Source of the DNA: JBCDJG01 sp038748065
Lineage (GTDB): Bacteria > Pseudomonadota > Gammaproteobacteria > Pseudomonadales > Halieaceae
DNA length: 36,519 nucleotides
Reading direction: 5' to 3'
Assembly (NCBI GenBank): GCA_038748065.1
Contig: JBCDJG010000050.1
Coordinates: forward strand, 1 to 36,519
The notes below the pieces were generated by a model, which saw nothing but the letters and a program-made list of their open reading frames with translations, was not told the DNA's origin and ran no database searches. How positions within the stretch are numbered: position 1 is the stretch's first letter; the number at the start of each line of letters is the position of its first letter. A program made the position numbers and the translations under genes. Positions 22,690 through 32,675 of this stretch are shown here, one piece after another.

Positions 22690-23196
22690 ATGCCAAGAGC
22701 CGCCAAAGCCGCAAATAAAACGACGACCAAAGCCGCACCCAAAAAAGCAGCCGCTCGACCGAAGGCTAAAAAAGCCGCCTCCACCGACTACAAGAAGTTT
22801 GAGCCCTACAAGCCCAAGCGCGGCGAAGAGTACATGAACGAAAAGCAGCGAGAGCACTTCAAGGGCATTCTCTTGCAATGGAAGGCCGAACTCATGGAAG
22901 AGGTCGATCGCACGGTGACCCACATGAAGGACGAGGCCGCAAACTTCCCGGACCCAGCGGATCGCGCCACCCAGGAGGAGGAGTTCAGCCTGGAACTGCG
23001 GACCCGTGATCGCGAACGCAAGCTTATCCGGAAAATCGACGTGACCATGGAGCGCCTCGAGCAGGATGACTACGGCTTCTGCGACGCCTGTGGCGTGGAG
23101 ATTGGCATCAAGCGACTCGAAGCGCGTCCCACGGCAACACTGTGCATAGACTGCAAATCTCTGGATGAGATCAAGGAGAAGCAGGAACTCGGCTGA
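22690..23196 (+). CDS. dksA: RNA polymerase-binding transcription factor DksA
   Basis: DksA binds the RNA polymerase secondary channel and works with ppGpp to control rRNA and amino-acid genes. The 168-residue protein has a Lys/Ala-rich N-terminal tail (about 1-35) and a coiled-coil whose tip holds FPDPADRATQEEE (acidic tip residues Asp88, Asp91). The C-terminal C4 zinc finger is CDACGVEIGIKRLEARPTATLCIDC (Cys131, 134, 152, 155 approximately). ATG 22690 is preferred, with GGGGAG eight bases upstream; ATG 22675 and 22651 are in-frame alternatives. The dksA-gluQ order is as in E. coli and Pseudomonas. Confidence 0.96.
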   Translation: MPRAAKAANKTTTKAAPKKAAARPKAKKAASTDYKKFEPYKPKRGEEYMNEKQREHFKGILLQWKAELMEEVDRTVTHMKDEAANFPDPADRATQEEEFSLELRTRDRERKLIRKIDVTMERLEQDDYGFCDACGVEIGIKRLEARPTATLCIDCKSLDEIKEKQELG

Positions 23197-23237
23197 GGCC
23201 GGGTCTACGCCTGCATTATTCGGCCCAGCGGTAATAC

Positions 23238-24149
23238 GTGTCCACCGCTGACGCTTTTACGTCTGATACATCTACTGCTTACCGGGGGCGCTTCGCCCCC
23301 TCCCCGACAGGCCCACTGCATCTTGGGTCGCTGATTGCAGCGCTGGCCAGCTATCTTGATGCCCGCCACAGTAGCGGCACCTGGCTGGTCCGTATGGAAG
23401 ATCTCGACCCCCCGCGTGAGGAGCCGGGTGCGGCGCGGAAAATCCTGGACAGCCTGATCGCTCACGGTCTTACATGGGACGGTGACGTGCTGTGGCAAAG
23501 CCAGCGACACGCGGCCTATCAAGAAGCGCTTAAGGCACTGGCAGGCAGCCACAAGACCTTTGCCTGTACCTGCACCCGAGCCCAGATCGGTCCAGACGGC
23601 TATTGCGGTGGCGGCTGCAATGGACTGGCGCCCACCGGCATTCCCTTCGCGACCCGCGTACGCGTTCCCGTCAACACGGTCGTGCGTTTTGAGGACAAAC
23701 TGCAGGGTCAACACACAGAGCGACTTGGCACAACACTGAAAGACTTCGTCCTGCTGCGCAAGGATGGCCTGTTCGCCTATCAGCTAGCGGTGGTGGTAGA
23801 CGATGCCCATCAGGGTATCACCCATGTTGTGCGCGGGTCCGATCTGCTGGATTCCACCGCCAGGCAGATCTTTCTGCAGCAGCAGCTTGGCTTGGCCACA
23901 CCCGCTTACAGCCACATCCCCGTTCTGCTCAATGACGAGGGCCAAAAGCTCAGCAAGCAAAACCAGGCGCCTGCCCTGGACGATAGCCGCGCCCCGAGCA
24001 ACTTGCGCGTTGCCCTTGGCTTTCTCAACCAACGCAAGCCGCCGGAGACAGACTCGGTCAGCACAATACTCGCACATGCGATCACGCACTGGGACGCAGG
24101 CGCCCTACCTCGTTCAGACGCGCTTTACCCCGTGCTTTACCCCCCATAG
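23238..24149 (+). CDS. gluQ: Glutamyl-Q tRNA(Asp) synthetase
   Basis: This paralogue of glutamyl-tRNA synthetase lacks the anticodon domain and glutamylates queuosine in tRNA(Asp). The 303-residue protein has GRFAPSPTGPLHLGSL (HIGH motif as HLGS), VRMEDLDPPREEPGA, a zinc site in the Cys cluster CTCTRAQIGPDGYCGGGC, and KLSKQNQAP in place of KMSKS, as usual for GluQRS. It starts with GTG 23238, 41 bp after dksA, consistent with a dksA-gluQ transcript. Downstream is the cbrX-like gene. Confidence 0.95.
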   Translation: MSTADAFTSDTSTAYRGRFAPSPTGPLHLGSLIAALASYLDARHSSGTWLVRMEDLDPPREEPGAARKILDSLIAHGLTWDGDVLWQSQRHAAYQEALKALAGSHKTFACTCTRAQIGPDGYCGGGCNGLAPTGIPFATRVRVPVNTVVRFEDKLQGQHTERLGTTLKDFVLLRKDGLFAYQLAVVVDDAHQGITHVVRGSDLLDSTARQIFLQQQLGLATPAYSHIPVLLNDEGQKLSKQNQAPALDDSRAPSNLRVALGFLNQRKPPETDSVSTILAHAITHWDAGALPRSDALYPVLYPP

Positions 24150-24195
24150 CGCCTTCAGTAGTATCTGGCCTGTCGTTCAGGGACAGCCGTATTCC

Positions 24196-24361
24196 ATGTA
24201 CATTAACCGCGCCCTGCTCCTGCTCCTGGGCATGGGCTTTGTTTTGTACCCCACGCTGGAAGCCTGGTTCTTTGAGGACTTCTTCCACTGGTGGGGCGTT
24301 TATCTACTTTGGCTACTGATCGTGCTTGCCACCTGGTGGAACCAGCGCTCAAGGGGCGCAG

Positions 24362-24372
<11 letters not shown>
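24196..24372 (+). CDS. Small membrane protein upstream of cbrA (CbrX-like, 58 aa)
   Basis: The frame from ATG 24196 encodes MYINRALLLLLGMGFVLYPT, then EAWFFEDFFHWWGVYLLWLLIVLATWW and a polar tail ending RGADEL. It has two hydrophobic helices. Its end overlaps the cbrA start (ATG 24362) by 11 bp, so the two are very probably translationally coupled. In Pseudomonas a small gene, named cbrX as I recall, overlaps cbrA in the same position and is needed for proper cbrA translation; I infer an equivalent here from position and size, not from sequence comparison. Confidence 0.8.
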
Positions 24373-27337
<2,965 letters not shown>

Positions 27338-27433
27338 GCCGCCAGGGTTACCCGCCAAGCCCTTGTCAGTACTGGAAAAATCGCTCACGAAGGGGTATTT
27401 TGTGTAGCGCTTTTTACCACAGGTAACACTCTC

Positions 27434-28873
27434 ATGCAGAAGATTCTGGTCGTCGAAGACGAATCGGTGATTCGCAACGCCCTTAAACGCCTGCTGGAGC
27501 GTAATGACTATGAGGTCGCCGAGGCGTCCTCGGTGCAGGATGCCGAGAGTAATCAGCGCCTGACCGATTTCGACCTTATCATCAGCGATTTGCGGCTGCC
27601 CGGCGCGCCGGGCACCGACCTTATCAGCCGCGCGGGCGATGTGCCGGTTCTGATCATGACCAGCTATGCCAGCCTGCGCTCAGCGGTTGATTCAATGCGC
27701 ATGGGCGCAGTGGACTATATCGCCAAACCCTTTGACCATGGCGACATGTTAAGCGCCGTACAGCGCATCATTGCCGAGCATCCCACAGGCAAGCGTGCAC
27801 CGCAGCCGGCTAACGATCGGCTTGGCGATGGCGAGCCAGCAGGCGACGGGCCCGGCATCATCGGCAACTGCCCGGCCATGCTCGAACTTTTCACCCATAT
27901 AGAACGCGTGGCACCGACCGACTCCACTGTTTTGGTCCTCGGAGAGACCGGCACGGGCAAGGAACTGGTCGCACGCAGCGTGCACCAGCATAGCCTGCGC
28001 CGCGACAACACGCTGATTTCCGTGAACTGCGCCGCCATCCCCGACACCCTCATCGAGTCAGAGCTGTTCGGCTATGAAAAGGGGGCATTCACCGGTGCCA
28101 ACGCCAGCCGCATGGGTCTGATCGAGGCCGCAGATGGCGGCACTCTCTTTCTGGACGAGATCGGCGAGCTGCCAATGGAAGCCCAGGCACGCCTGCTGCG
28201 CTTCATTCAGGAGGGGGAGATTCGGCGCATTGGCTCGGTGCACTCACGCAAGGTCGACGTTCGCCTGATTTGCGCCACCCATCGCAATCTGCAGGTGCTG
28301 GCGGCGGAGGGCCAATTCCGCCAGGACCTCTACTACCGTATCAACGTCTTGCGGCTATCACTGCCGCCGCTACGCGACCGCGGCAAGGATATTCTGCAAC
28401 TGGCCGAAAAGATGGTGGAACAGCAGAGCCGACGGCTGCAGCGGGAGGGCATGTTCCTCTCGCCCCGCGCCATTCAGGCCATCACCACCTACAAGTGGCC
28501 GGGTAATGTCCGAGAGCTGGAACACGCAATAGAGCGCGCCGTCGTGCTGTCGGAGACCGAGGAGATTGACAACAACACCTTGGGGATCGACCTGGAACTC
28601 GTGAACATCAACCGCCTGCGTGGCGATAGCGCGCGGCCACGTGCCAAAGCCGAGGAGCCCCGCGCGATGGCGGACGACCCGGTGGAAGACCTGTCACTGG
28701 AAGACTATTTCCAGCGTTTCGTATTGGAGCATCAGGACTCCATGAGCGAGACCGAGCTGGCTCAGAAACTGGGCGTCAGCCGCAAGTGCCTCTGGGAGCG
28801 CCGGCAACGCTTCGGCATTCCACGCAATAAAGGCAATGCGAAGCGGAAAAAGTCGGCCTCGGGGGGTAGCTAG
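27434..28873 (+). CDS. cbrB: Sigma-54-dependent response regulator CbrB (NtrC family)
   Basis: The 479-residue activator has a receiver domain (1-115) with the acidic pocket VVEDE, phosphoacceptor Asp52 (LIISDLRLPG) and Lys98 (AKPF). The AAA+ domain (about 142-380) has Walker A GETGTGKE (170-177) and the sigma-54 contact loop GAFTGA (217-222). A Fis-type helix-turn-helix (ETELAQKLGVSRKCLWERRQR) sits near the C-terminus. It should bind enhancer DNA and activate sigma-54 promoters when phosphorylated by CbrA. A matching -24/-12 promoter and candidate binding sites lie directly downstream, ahead of the CrcZ-like RNA, as in Pseudomonas. Confidence 0.95.
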   Translation: MQKILVVEDESVIRNALKRLLERNDYEVAEASSVQDAESNQRLTDFDLIISDLRLPGAPGTDLISRAGDVPVLIMTSYASLRSAVDSMRMGAVDYIAKPFDHGDMLSAVQRIIAEHPTGKRAPQPANDRLGDGEPAGDGPGIIGNCPAMLELFTHIERVAPTDSTVLVLGETGTGKELVARSVHQHSLRRDNTLISVNCAAIPDTLIESELFGYEKGAFTGANASRMGLIEAADGGTLFLDEIGELPMEAQARLLRFIQEGEIRRIGSVHSRKVDVRLICATHRNLQVLAAEGQFRQDLYYRINVLRLSLPPLRDRGKDILQLAEKMVEQQSRRLQREGMFLSPRAIQAITTYKWPGNVRELEHAIERAVVLSETEEIDNNTLGIDLELVNINRLRGDSARPRAKAEEPRAMADDPVEDLSLEDYFQRFVLEHQDSMSETELAQKLGVSRKCLWERRQRFGIPRNKGNAKRKKSASGGS

Positions 28874-28877
28874 GGGC

Positions 28878-28924
28878 GTTACCGCAAGGTCTGCACGTTA
28901 CATTCCCGGGAGTAAAAAGGTAAC
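28878..28924 (+). promoter_or_regulatory. Candidate CbrB enhancer (GTTAC/GTAAC half-sites)
   Basis: GTTAC occurs at 28878-28882 and 28897-28901, and the inverted GTAAC at 28920-28924, spaced roughly two helical turns apart. They lie about 80-125 bp upstream of the sigma-54 -24 element, the usual enhancer distance. CbrB in Pseudomonas is reported, as I recall, to bind TGTTAC...GTAACA-type sites, though with somewhat different spacing. Assignment is by position and half-site likeness. Confidence 0.55.
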
Positions 28925-29000
28925 AAACCAACAAAAAGCAGGGTTATTCTCGAAGCCCCAAAATCCTTAAGTTTTTGATTTTATTAGGTAAATGAAAAGC

Positions 29001-29017
29001 TGGCACACGCCCTGCTA
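29001..29017 (+). promoter_or_regulatory. Sigma-54 promoter (-24/-12) of the CrcZ-like RNA
   Basis: TGGCACACGCCCTGCTA matches the sigma-54 consensus TGGCAC-N5-TTGCA closely, with GG (29002-29003) and GC (29014-29015) separated by exactly ten bases. The predicted start is near 29027. The inverted repeat GCCCTG-CTATTA-CAGGGC (29009-29026) spans the -12 element to just before +1 and could affect promoter opening. Confidence 0.88.
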
Positions 29018-29026
29018 TTACAGGGC

Positions 29027-29131
29027 AGCAGCAAAAATAAAAATAACATTCTGCGGTAATAACAATAACAGTCTTCACTATGGACCTGGATGGGGAAGTT
29101 TACTTCCCCACGCTTTCTATAGCGCTTTTAC
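29027..29131 (+). ncRNA. crcZ: CrcZ-like decoy sRNA, copy 1
   Basis: No open frame fits here. From the predicted sigma-54 start at about 29027 the RNA would carry CAAAAATAAAAATAACA (29032-29048) and TAATAACAATAACA (29057-29070), A-rich motifs of the AANAANAA/CA type bound by Hfq with Crc. The block GACCTGGATGGGGAA follows, then the hairpin TGGGGAAG-TTTA-CTTCCCCA. In Pseudomonas CrcZ occupies the same cbrB-pcnB gap, is sigma-54/CbrB dependent and sequesters Hfq/Crc. At about 100 nt this one is much shorter than the roughly 400-nt P. aeruginosa CrcZ, so the symbol indicates functional and positional likeness. Start and end are predicted. Confidence 0.75.
29091..29130 (+). terminator. Hairpins ending sRNA copy 1
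   Basis: TGGGGAAG-TTTA-CTTCCCCA (29091-29110) is a perfect 8-bp stem. A second small stem CGCT-TTCTAT-AGCG (29111-29124) is followed by CTTTTA. Together they make a plausible intrinsic terminator, although the T-run is short. Confidence 0.6.
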
Positions 29132-29139
29132 CTTAGATT

Positions 29140-29156
29140 TATAACGTATCGTTATA
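29140..29156. repeat. Perfect 7-3-7 inverted repeat between the two sRNA units
   Basis: TATAACG-TAT-CGTTATA is a perfect dyad in AT-rich sequence between copy 1's terminator and copy 2. It could be an operator or the remains of a promoter (TATACT at its right edge is -10-like). No regulator can be named. Confidence 0.55.
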
Positions 29157-29198
29157 CTTGGGCCAGTACTTAAGTCAATAACGGTATCGGAAGGATCA

Positions 29199-29212
29199 GG
29201 CAATTCGAATGA
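29199..29212 (+). promoter_or_regulatory. Degenerate sigma-54-like promoter ahead of sRNA copy 2
   Basis: GGCA (29199-29202) lies 197 bp after the copy 1 -24 element, matching the repeat period. At the -12 position the sequence is GA instead of GC (GG-N10-GA). A functional -12 needs GC in nearly all known promoters, so this may be weak or inactive. Confidence 0.4.
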
Positions 29213-29224
29213 AACTGTGTTTTC

Positions 29225-29320
29225 ATCTCAGCCCATAAAAATAACAGCGACAGTGAAATAACAATAACGCCTGAAGTGTGACCTGGATGGGGAAAACACT
29301 GTTTTCCCCGTCAACTTCCC
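29225..29320 (+). ncRNA. CrcZ-like decoy sRNA, copy 2
   Basis: The same layout as copy 1 recurs 197-199 bp downstream: AAAAATAACA (29237-29246), AATAACAATAAC (29257-29268), GACCTGGATGGGGAA (29280-29294) and a 9-bp hairpin GGGGAAAAC-ACT-GTTTTCCCC (29289-29309). The motifs and block are conserved while the linkers have diverged, which suggests selection on the A-rich motifs and stem. It may be a separate RNA, a processed piece of a longer read-through transcript, or part of the pcnB leader, since pcnB starts 87 bp after the hairpin. Ends are estimated from copy 1. Confidence 0.6.
29289..29309 (+). terminator. Hairpin ending sRNA copy 2
   Basis: GGGGAAAAC-ACT-GTTTTCCCC is a perfect 9-bp stem with a 3-nt loop. 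A pyrimidine-rich stretch follows (CAACTTCCCTCTTTCC) but no continuous T-run, so termination may be partial with read-through into pcnB. Confidence 0.5.
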
Positions 29321-29395
29321 TCTTTCCATCTGCATCCATTCGCGGCCCATCGGTATGCTAGACTCGCGCTTTATCCACAGCAGGATGATTTCCGT

Positions 29396-30670
29396 TTGAA
29401 GGTCATTCCCCGGGATCAGCACGTCATTTCCCGCAAGAATATCTCTGACAGCGCGCTCAAAGTGATGTCGCGTCTCCGTAACAAGGGCTATCAGGCCTTC
29501 CTGGTTGGCGGCGCGGTTCGCGACCTGCTGCTCGGCGGCCACCCAAAGGATTTTGACATCGCCACCGATGCCACCCCGGAAGACGTGCACGACCTGTTTC
29601 GGAATTCGCGCATCATCGGGAGGCGCTTTCGTATCGTACACGTGCGCTTCGGCCGCGAGATCATTGAGGTGACGACCTTCCGCGGCCACCATGAGCAGGG
29701 CGAAGGTCAGCATGCCCGACAATCCGACAAGGGCTTGCTACTGCGCGATAACGTCTTCGGCACGCTGGAGGAAGACGCCGTCCGGCGCGATCTGACCGTC
29801 AACGCCCTGTATTACGATGCGGGCAGTTTTGAAGTGTTCGATCACGTGGGCGGGCTGGATGATCTGGCGGCCCGGCGTATTGCCGTTATCGGCGATCCGG
29901 CGACGCGTTTTACAGAGGACCCGGTACGCATGCTGCGCGTACTGCGCTTCGCCGCAAAGCTCGATTTCAGCATCGCAGAGGGCACCCGCGAGGCCATCCC
30001 GAAGTGCGCTCACCTTCTGGCCGAGATTCCGGCAGCCCGGCTGTTCGACGAATTCCTGAAGCTGTTTCTGGCGGGCTACGCGGCGGCCACCCTGGAGCAG
30101 TTGCTCACGCACGACCTGCTGCGATTCCTGTTCCCGGAAACCAGCGAGATGCTGATGGAAGACCCTCAGGCCCTCGCCCTCGTGCGTGCCGCGATGAGCA
30201 ATACCGATGCCCGCATCGCCCAGGACAAACCCGTCACCCCGGCCTTCATTCTGGCCGCCCTGCTGTGGCCCTGTGCGCGGGTTATTGCCGAAGGTCTTGA
30301 GGAAACGCGCGGGGATTCACCCGTGGTCGCCCTGCACAGCGCGGGTCAACAGGCCATCGGTGAGGCGGTCCGTTACATCAGCATTCCGAAGCGCTTCAGC
30401 CAGCCCATGCGCGAGATCTGGGAGTTTCAGCTGCGCCTTGAGCGACGCCAGGGCCGTCGGGCAGCCGAACTCGTGGAGCAGCGACGCTTTCGCGCCGCCT
30501 ATGACTTTTTGCTGCTCAGGGAGCAGGCCGGTGAAGATACTGGCGGGCTAGGAGACTGGTGGACCAGCTTCCAGGAGCTTTCCATGGAGGAGCGCCTCAA
30601 GCAGGCCGGCGCTGGCGGCGGTGGACGCAGGCGCCGCCCACGCAACCGACGGGGCAACCGCGGCTCTTGA
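29396..30670 (+). CDS. pcnB: Poly(A) polymerase I
   Basis: PcnB adds 3' A-tails to RNAs, promoting their decay and controlling plasmid copy number through small antisense RNAs. The 424-residue protein has the nucleotidyltransferase motif FLVGGAVRDLLLGG with the catalytic DFDIATDA (Asp52, Asp54), then RRDLTVNALYY and RFTEDPVRMLRVLRFAAKL. The tail is Arg/Gly-rich (GGGGRRRRPRNRRGNRG), typical of bacterial poly(A) polymerases as opposed to CCA-adding enzymes. It starts with TTG 29396, with AGGA upstream. The stop overlaps the folK start. Its location after the sRNA locus matches Pseudomonas. Confidence 0.95.
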   Translation: MKVIPRDQHVISRKNISDSALKVMSRLRNKGYQAFLVGGAVRDLLLGGHPKDFDIATDATPEDVHDLFRNSRIIGRRFRIVHVRFGREIIEVTTFRGHHEQGEGQHARQSDKGLLLRDNVFGTLEEDAVRRDLTVNALYYDAGSFEVFDHVGGLDDLAARRIAVIGDPATRFTEDPVRMLRVLRFAAKLDFSIAEGTREAIPKCAHLLAEIPAARLFDEFLKLFLAGYAAATLEQLLTHDLLRFLFPETSEMLMEDPQALALVRAAMSNTDARIAQDKPVTPAFILAALLWPCARVIAEGLEETRGDSPVVALHSAGQQAIGEAVRYISIPKRFSQPMREIWEFQLRLERRQGRRAAELVEQRRFRAAYDFLLLREQAGEDTGGLGDWWTSFQELSMEERLKQAGAGGGGRRRRPRNRRGNRGS

Positions 30671-31179
30671 TAGACGTTTTCGTGGGTCTGGGCAGTAACC
30701 TTGGCGATCCGGCATCACAGCTTTCGCGGGCGCAGGCTGCTCTGGCTGCCTTGCCCTTCACGCGGCTTATGGCGCTCTCCGCTGTCTACCGCAGCCGCGC
30801 TGTGGGCCCCGGTGAGCAGCCCGATTACCTGAACGCTGTCGCCCGACTCACGACCGAGCTGAGCGCCGAAATGCTGCTGGACGCGCTGCAGGACATCGAG
30901 AGCCGCCAAGGCCGCCAGCGCGTGGAGCGCTGGGGGGCACGCACGCTGGATCTCGACCTGCTGTTCTATGGTGATGAACAGCTTGACACCCCGCGCCTGC
31001 GGGTGCCGCATCCGCGGATCGCAGAGCGCGACTTCGTGCTTTATCCCCTGCGCGATCTCACCGGTACCAACTGGGTGCTGCCGGATGGCAGAGAACTTGA
31101 TACATTAGTAGACTCGTGCCCGCCTGATCACCTGGAGCGCACGGACATCGATTTGGGCCTGCGGAGCCCCGCCGACTGA
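30667..31179 (+). CDS. folK: 2-amino-4-hydroxy-6-hydroxymethyldihydropteridine pyrophosphokinase
   Basis: FolK transfers pyrophosphate from ATP to the pterin precursor of folate. The 170-residue protein has VGLGSNLGDP at the start, SRAVGPGEQPDYLNAV, RWGARTLDLDLLFY (the family signature with metal-binding Asp pair) and VPHPRIAERDFVLYPL. The start is set at TTG 30667, which overlaps the pcnB stop by 4 bases (TTGA); GTG 30682 is a less likely alternative. A longer frame from 30559 would lie inside pcnB. It is coupled with pcnB and followed by a deoxynucleoside kinase gene 13 bp later. Confidence 0.94.
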   Translation: MIDVFVGLGSNLGDPASQLSRAQAALAALPFTRLMALSAVYRSRAVGPGEQPDYLNAVARLTTELSAEMLLDALQDIESRQGRQRVERWGARTLDLDLLFYGDEQLDTPRLRVPHPRIAERDFVLYPLRDLTGTNWVLPDGRELDTLVDSCPPDHLERTDIDLGLRSPAD

Positions 31180-31192
31180 AGGGAGCCAGTGC

Positions 31193-31876
31193 TTGGACGG
31201 ACAGGCCGACGCCATCAACATCGATATGAAGGGACGGACCCCGCCCGCCTTTATCGCCATCGAAGGTCCTATCGGCGTGGGCAAGACCACATTGACCAAG
31301 CGCCTCGCTGCCAGCTTCAACTACCAGACTCTGCTGGAGGACGCCGAGGATAACCCCTTCCTGGAGCGCTTCTACCGCAACAGCCGCCAGGCGGCCCTGG
31401 CAACGCAGCTCTCGTTTCTGTTCCAGCGCGCGCAGAAAATTCAGGACATGCGCCAGGCCGATATCTTCGAGCCGGTGCGCGTAGCAGACTTCCTTATCGA
31501 TAAGGACCCGCTTTTCGCCCGTCTTAACCTGGATAGCGACGAATACGCGCTCTACGAAAAGGTCTATCAACAGCTCACCATTGACGCCCCAACGCCCGAC
31601 CTGGTGATCTACCTGCAAGCTTCAACGGACGTGCTGCTATCGCGTATCCAGCAGCGCGGAATCGGCTACGAACAAAGCATTGCCCGCGACTATCTGGAAC
31701 GCCTTAACGAGTTGTACAGCGAATTTTTTCTGTATTACGATGGCGCTCCCCTGCTCATCGTCAATGCCAGCGATATCGACCTGGCGGTTGGCACCCGGGA
31801 TTACCGGCACCTCGTGGACTATATGCTGGACATCCGCAGTGGCCGGCACTATTTCAACCCGACGTTCTTTGGATAG
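31193..31876 (+). CDS. Deoxynucleoside kinase (dGK/dCK family)
   Basis: The 227-residue P-loop kinase salvages deoxynucleosides using ATP. Motifs are AIEGPIGVGKTTLTKRLA (P-loop, 23-35), LLEDAEDNPFLERFYRN near residue 50, RVADFLIDKDPLFARL, and the LID-region LSRIQQRGIGYEQSIARDYL with conserved arginines. The substrate (dG, dA or dC) is not clear. It starts with TTG 31193, with GGGAG eight bases upstream. The gene sits between folK and panB, an arrangement seen in various gammaproteobacteria. Confidence 0.9.
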   Translation: MDGQADAINIDMKGRTPPAFIAIEGPIGVGKTTLTKRLAASFNYQTLLEDAEDNPFLERFYRNSRQAALATQLSFLFQRAQKIQDMRQADIFEPVRVADFLIDKDPLFARLNLDSDEYALYEKVYQQLTIDAPTPDLVIYLQASTDVLLSRIQQRGIGYEQSIARDYLERLNELYSEFFLYYDGAPLLIVNASDIDLAVGTRDYRHLVDYMLDIRSGRHYFNPTFFG

Positions 31877-31883
31877 CGGAGCC

Positions 31884-32675
31884 ATGGCTAAAATCACCAT
31901 CAGCACCCTCAAGCAGATGAAGGCCGATGGCGAGAAGTTTGTCTGTATTACCGCCTACGATGCCACCTTTGCCCATATGGTCAGCCAGGCCGGTGCCGAG
32001 ACCATCCTGGTGGGGGACTCGCTGGGTATGGTTCTGCAGGGCCATGACAGCACCATCCCGGTGACTATCGAGCACATGGCCTATCACACGCAATGCGTGC
32101 TGCGCGGCAATCCGCACTCCCTGGTGATGTCAGACATGCCATTCATGACCTACCACACGCCCGAGGCGACCCTGGAGAACGCCCGATCGCTCATGCAAGC
32201 CGGCGCCCAGATGGTCAAACTGGAGGGCGGCGTGTGGCTCTCCGAGACCATCAGCATGCTGGTGGAGCGCGGCATCCCGGTGTGCGCGCACCTGGGGCTG
32301 ACGCCGCAGTCCGTCAACCAGTTCGGGGGCTTCAAGGTGCAGGGCCGCACGCCCAAGGAGGCCAAGTCGATCCTTGCCGATGCGGTAGAAATACAGGACG
32401 CCGGAGCCAGCCTGCTGGTCCTCGAGTGTATCCCCTCGCCGCTCGCCGCCGACATCAGCGCGAAACTGGATATTCCCGTCATCGGTATCGGCGCCGGACC
32501 GGGGACTGACGCCCAGGTCCTGGTGATGCACGACCTGCTGGGGCTGACCGACAGCCGAGCCCGTTTCGTTGAGAATTTCATGGCCGATCAGCACTCTGTG
32601 CAGGGCGGCCTGGATGCGTTTGTCAGGGCGGTCAAGGACGGCTCGTACCCGCGCAAGGAACACACTTACAGCTAG
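31884..32675 (+). CDS. panB: 3-methyl-2-oxobutanoate hydroxymethyltransferase
   Basis: PanB makes ketopantoate from 2-oxoisovalerate and methylene-tetrahydrofolate, the first committed step to pantothenate. The 263-residue TIM-barrel enzyme shows FVCITAYDATFAHMVSQAG, ILVGDSLGMVLQGHDST (Mg-binding Asp), MSDMPFMTY, VKLEGG, CAHLGLTPQSVNQFGGFKVQG and IGIGAGPGTDAQVLVMHDLLGL. ATG 31884 lies 7 bp after the kinase stop. Downstream, 271 bp separate it from panC, so panC may have its own promoter. The aspartate decarboxylase gene panD is not here. Confidence 0.96.
   Translation: MAKITISTLKQMKADGEKFVCITAYDATFAHMVSQAGAETILVGDSLGMVLQGHDSTIPVTIEHMAYHTQCVLRGNPHSLVMSDMPFMTYHTPEATLENARSLMQAGAQMVKLEGGVWLSETISMLVERGIPVCAHLGLTPQSVNQFGGFKVQGRTPKEAKSILADAVEIQDAGASLLVLECIPSPLAADISAKLDIPVIGIGAGPGTDAQVLVMHDLLGLTDSRARFVENFMADQHSVQGGLDAFVRAVKDGSYPRKEHTYS

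Noticed and set aside
29001..29320. CRISPR-like or short-peptide repeat explanation for the tandem units
   Set aside because: There are only two units with a 198-bp period and no spacer-repeat structure. Frames through the units are short and without ribosome sites, so an RNA explanation fits better.
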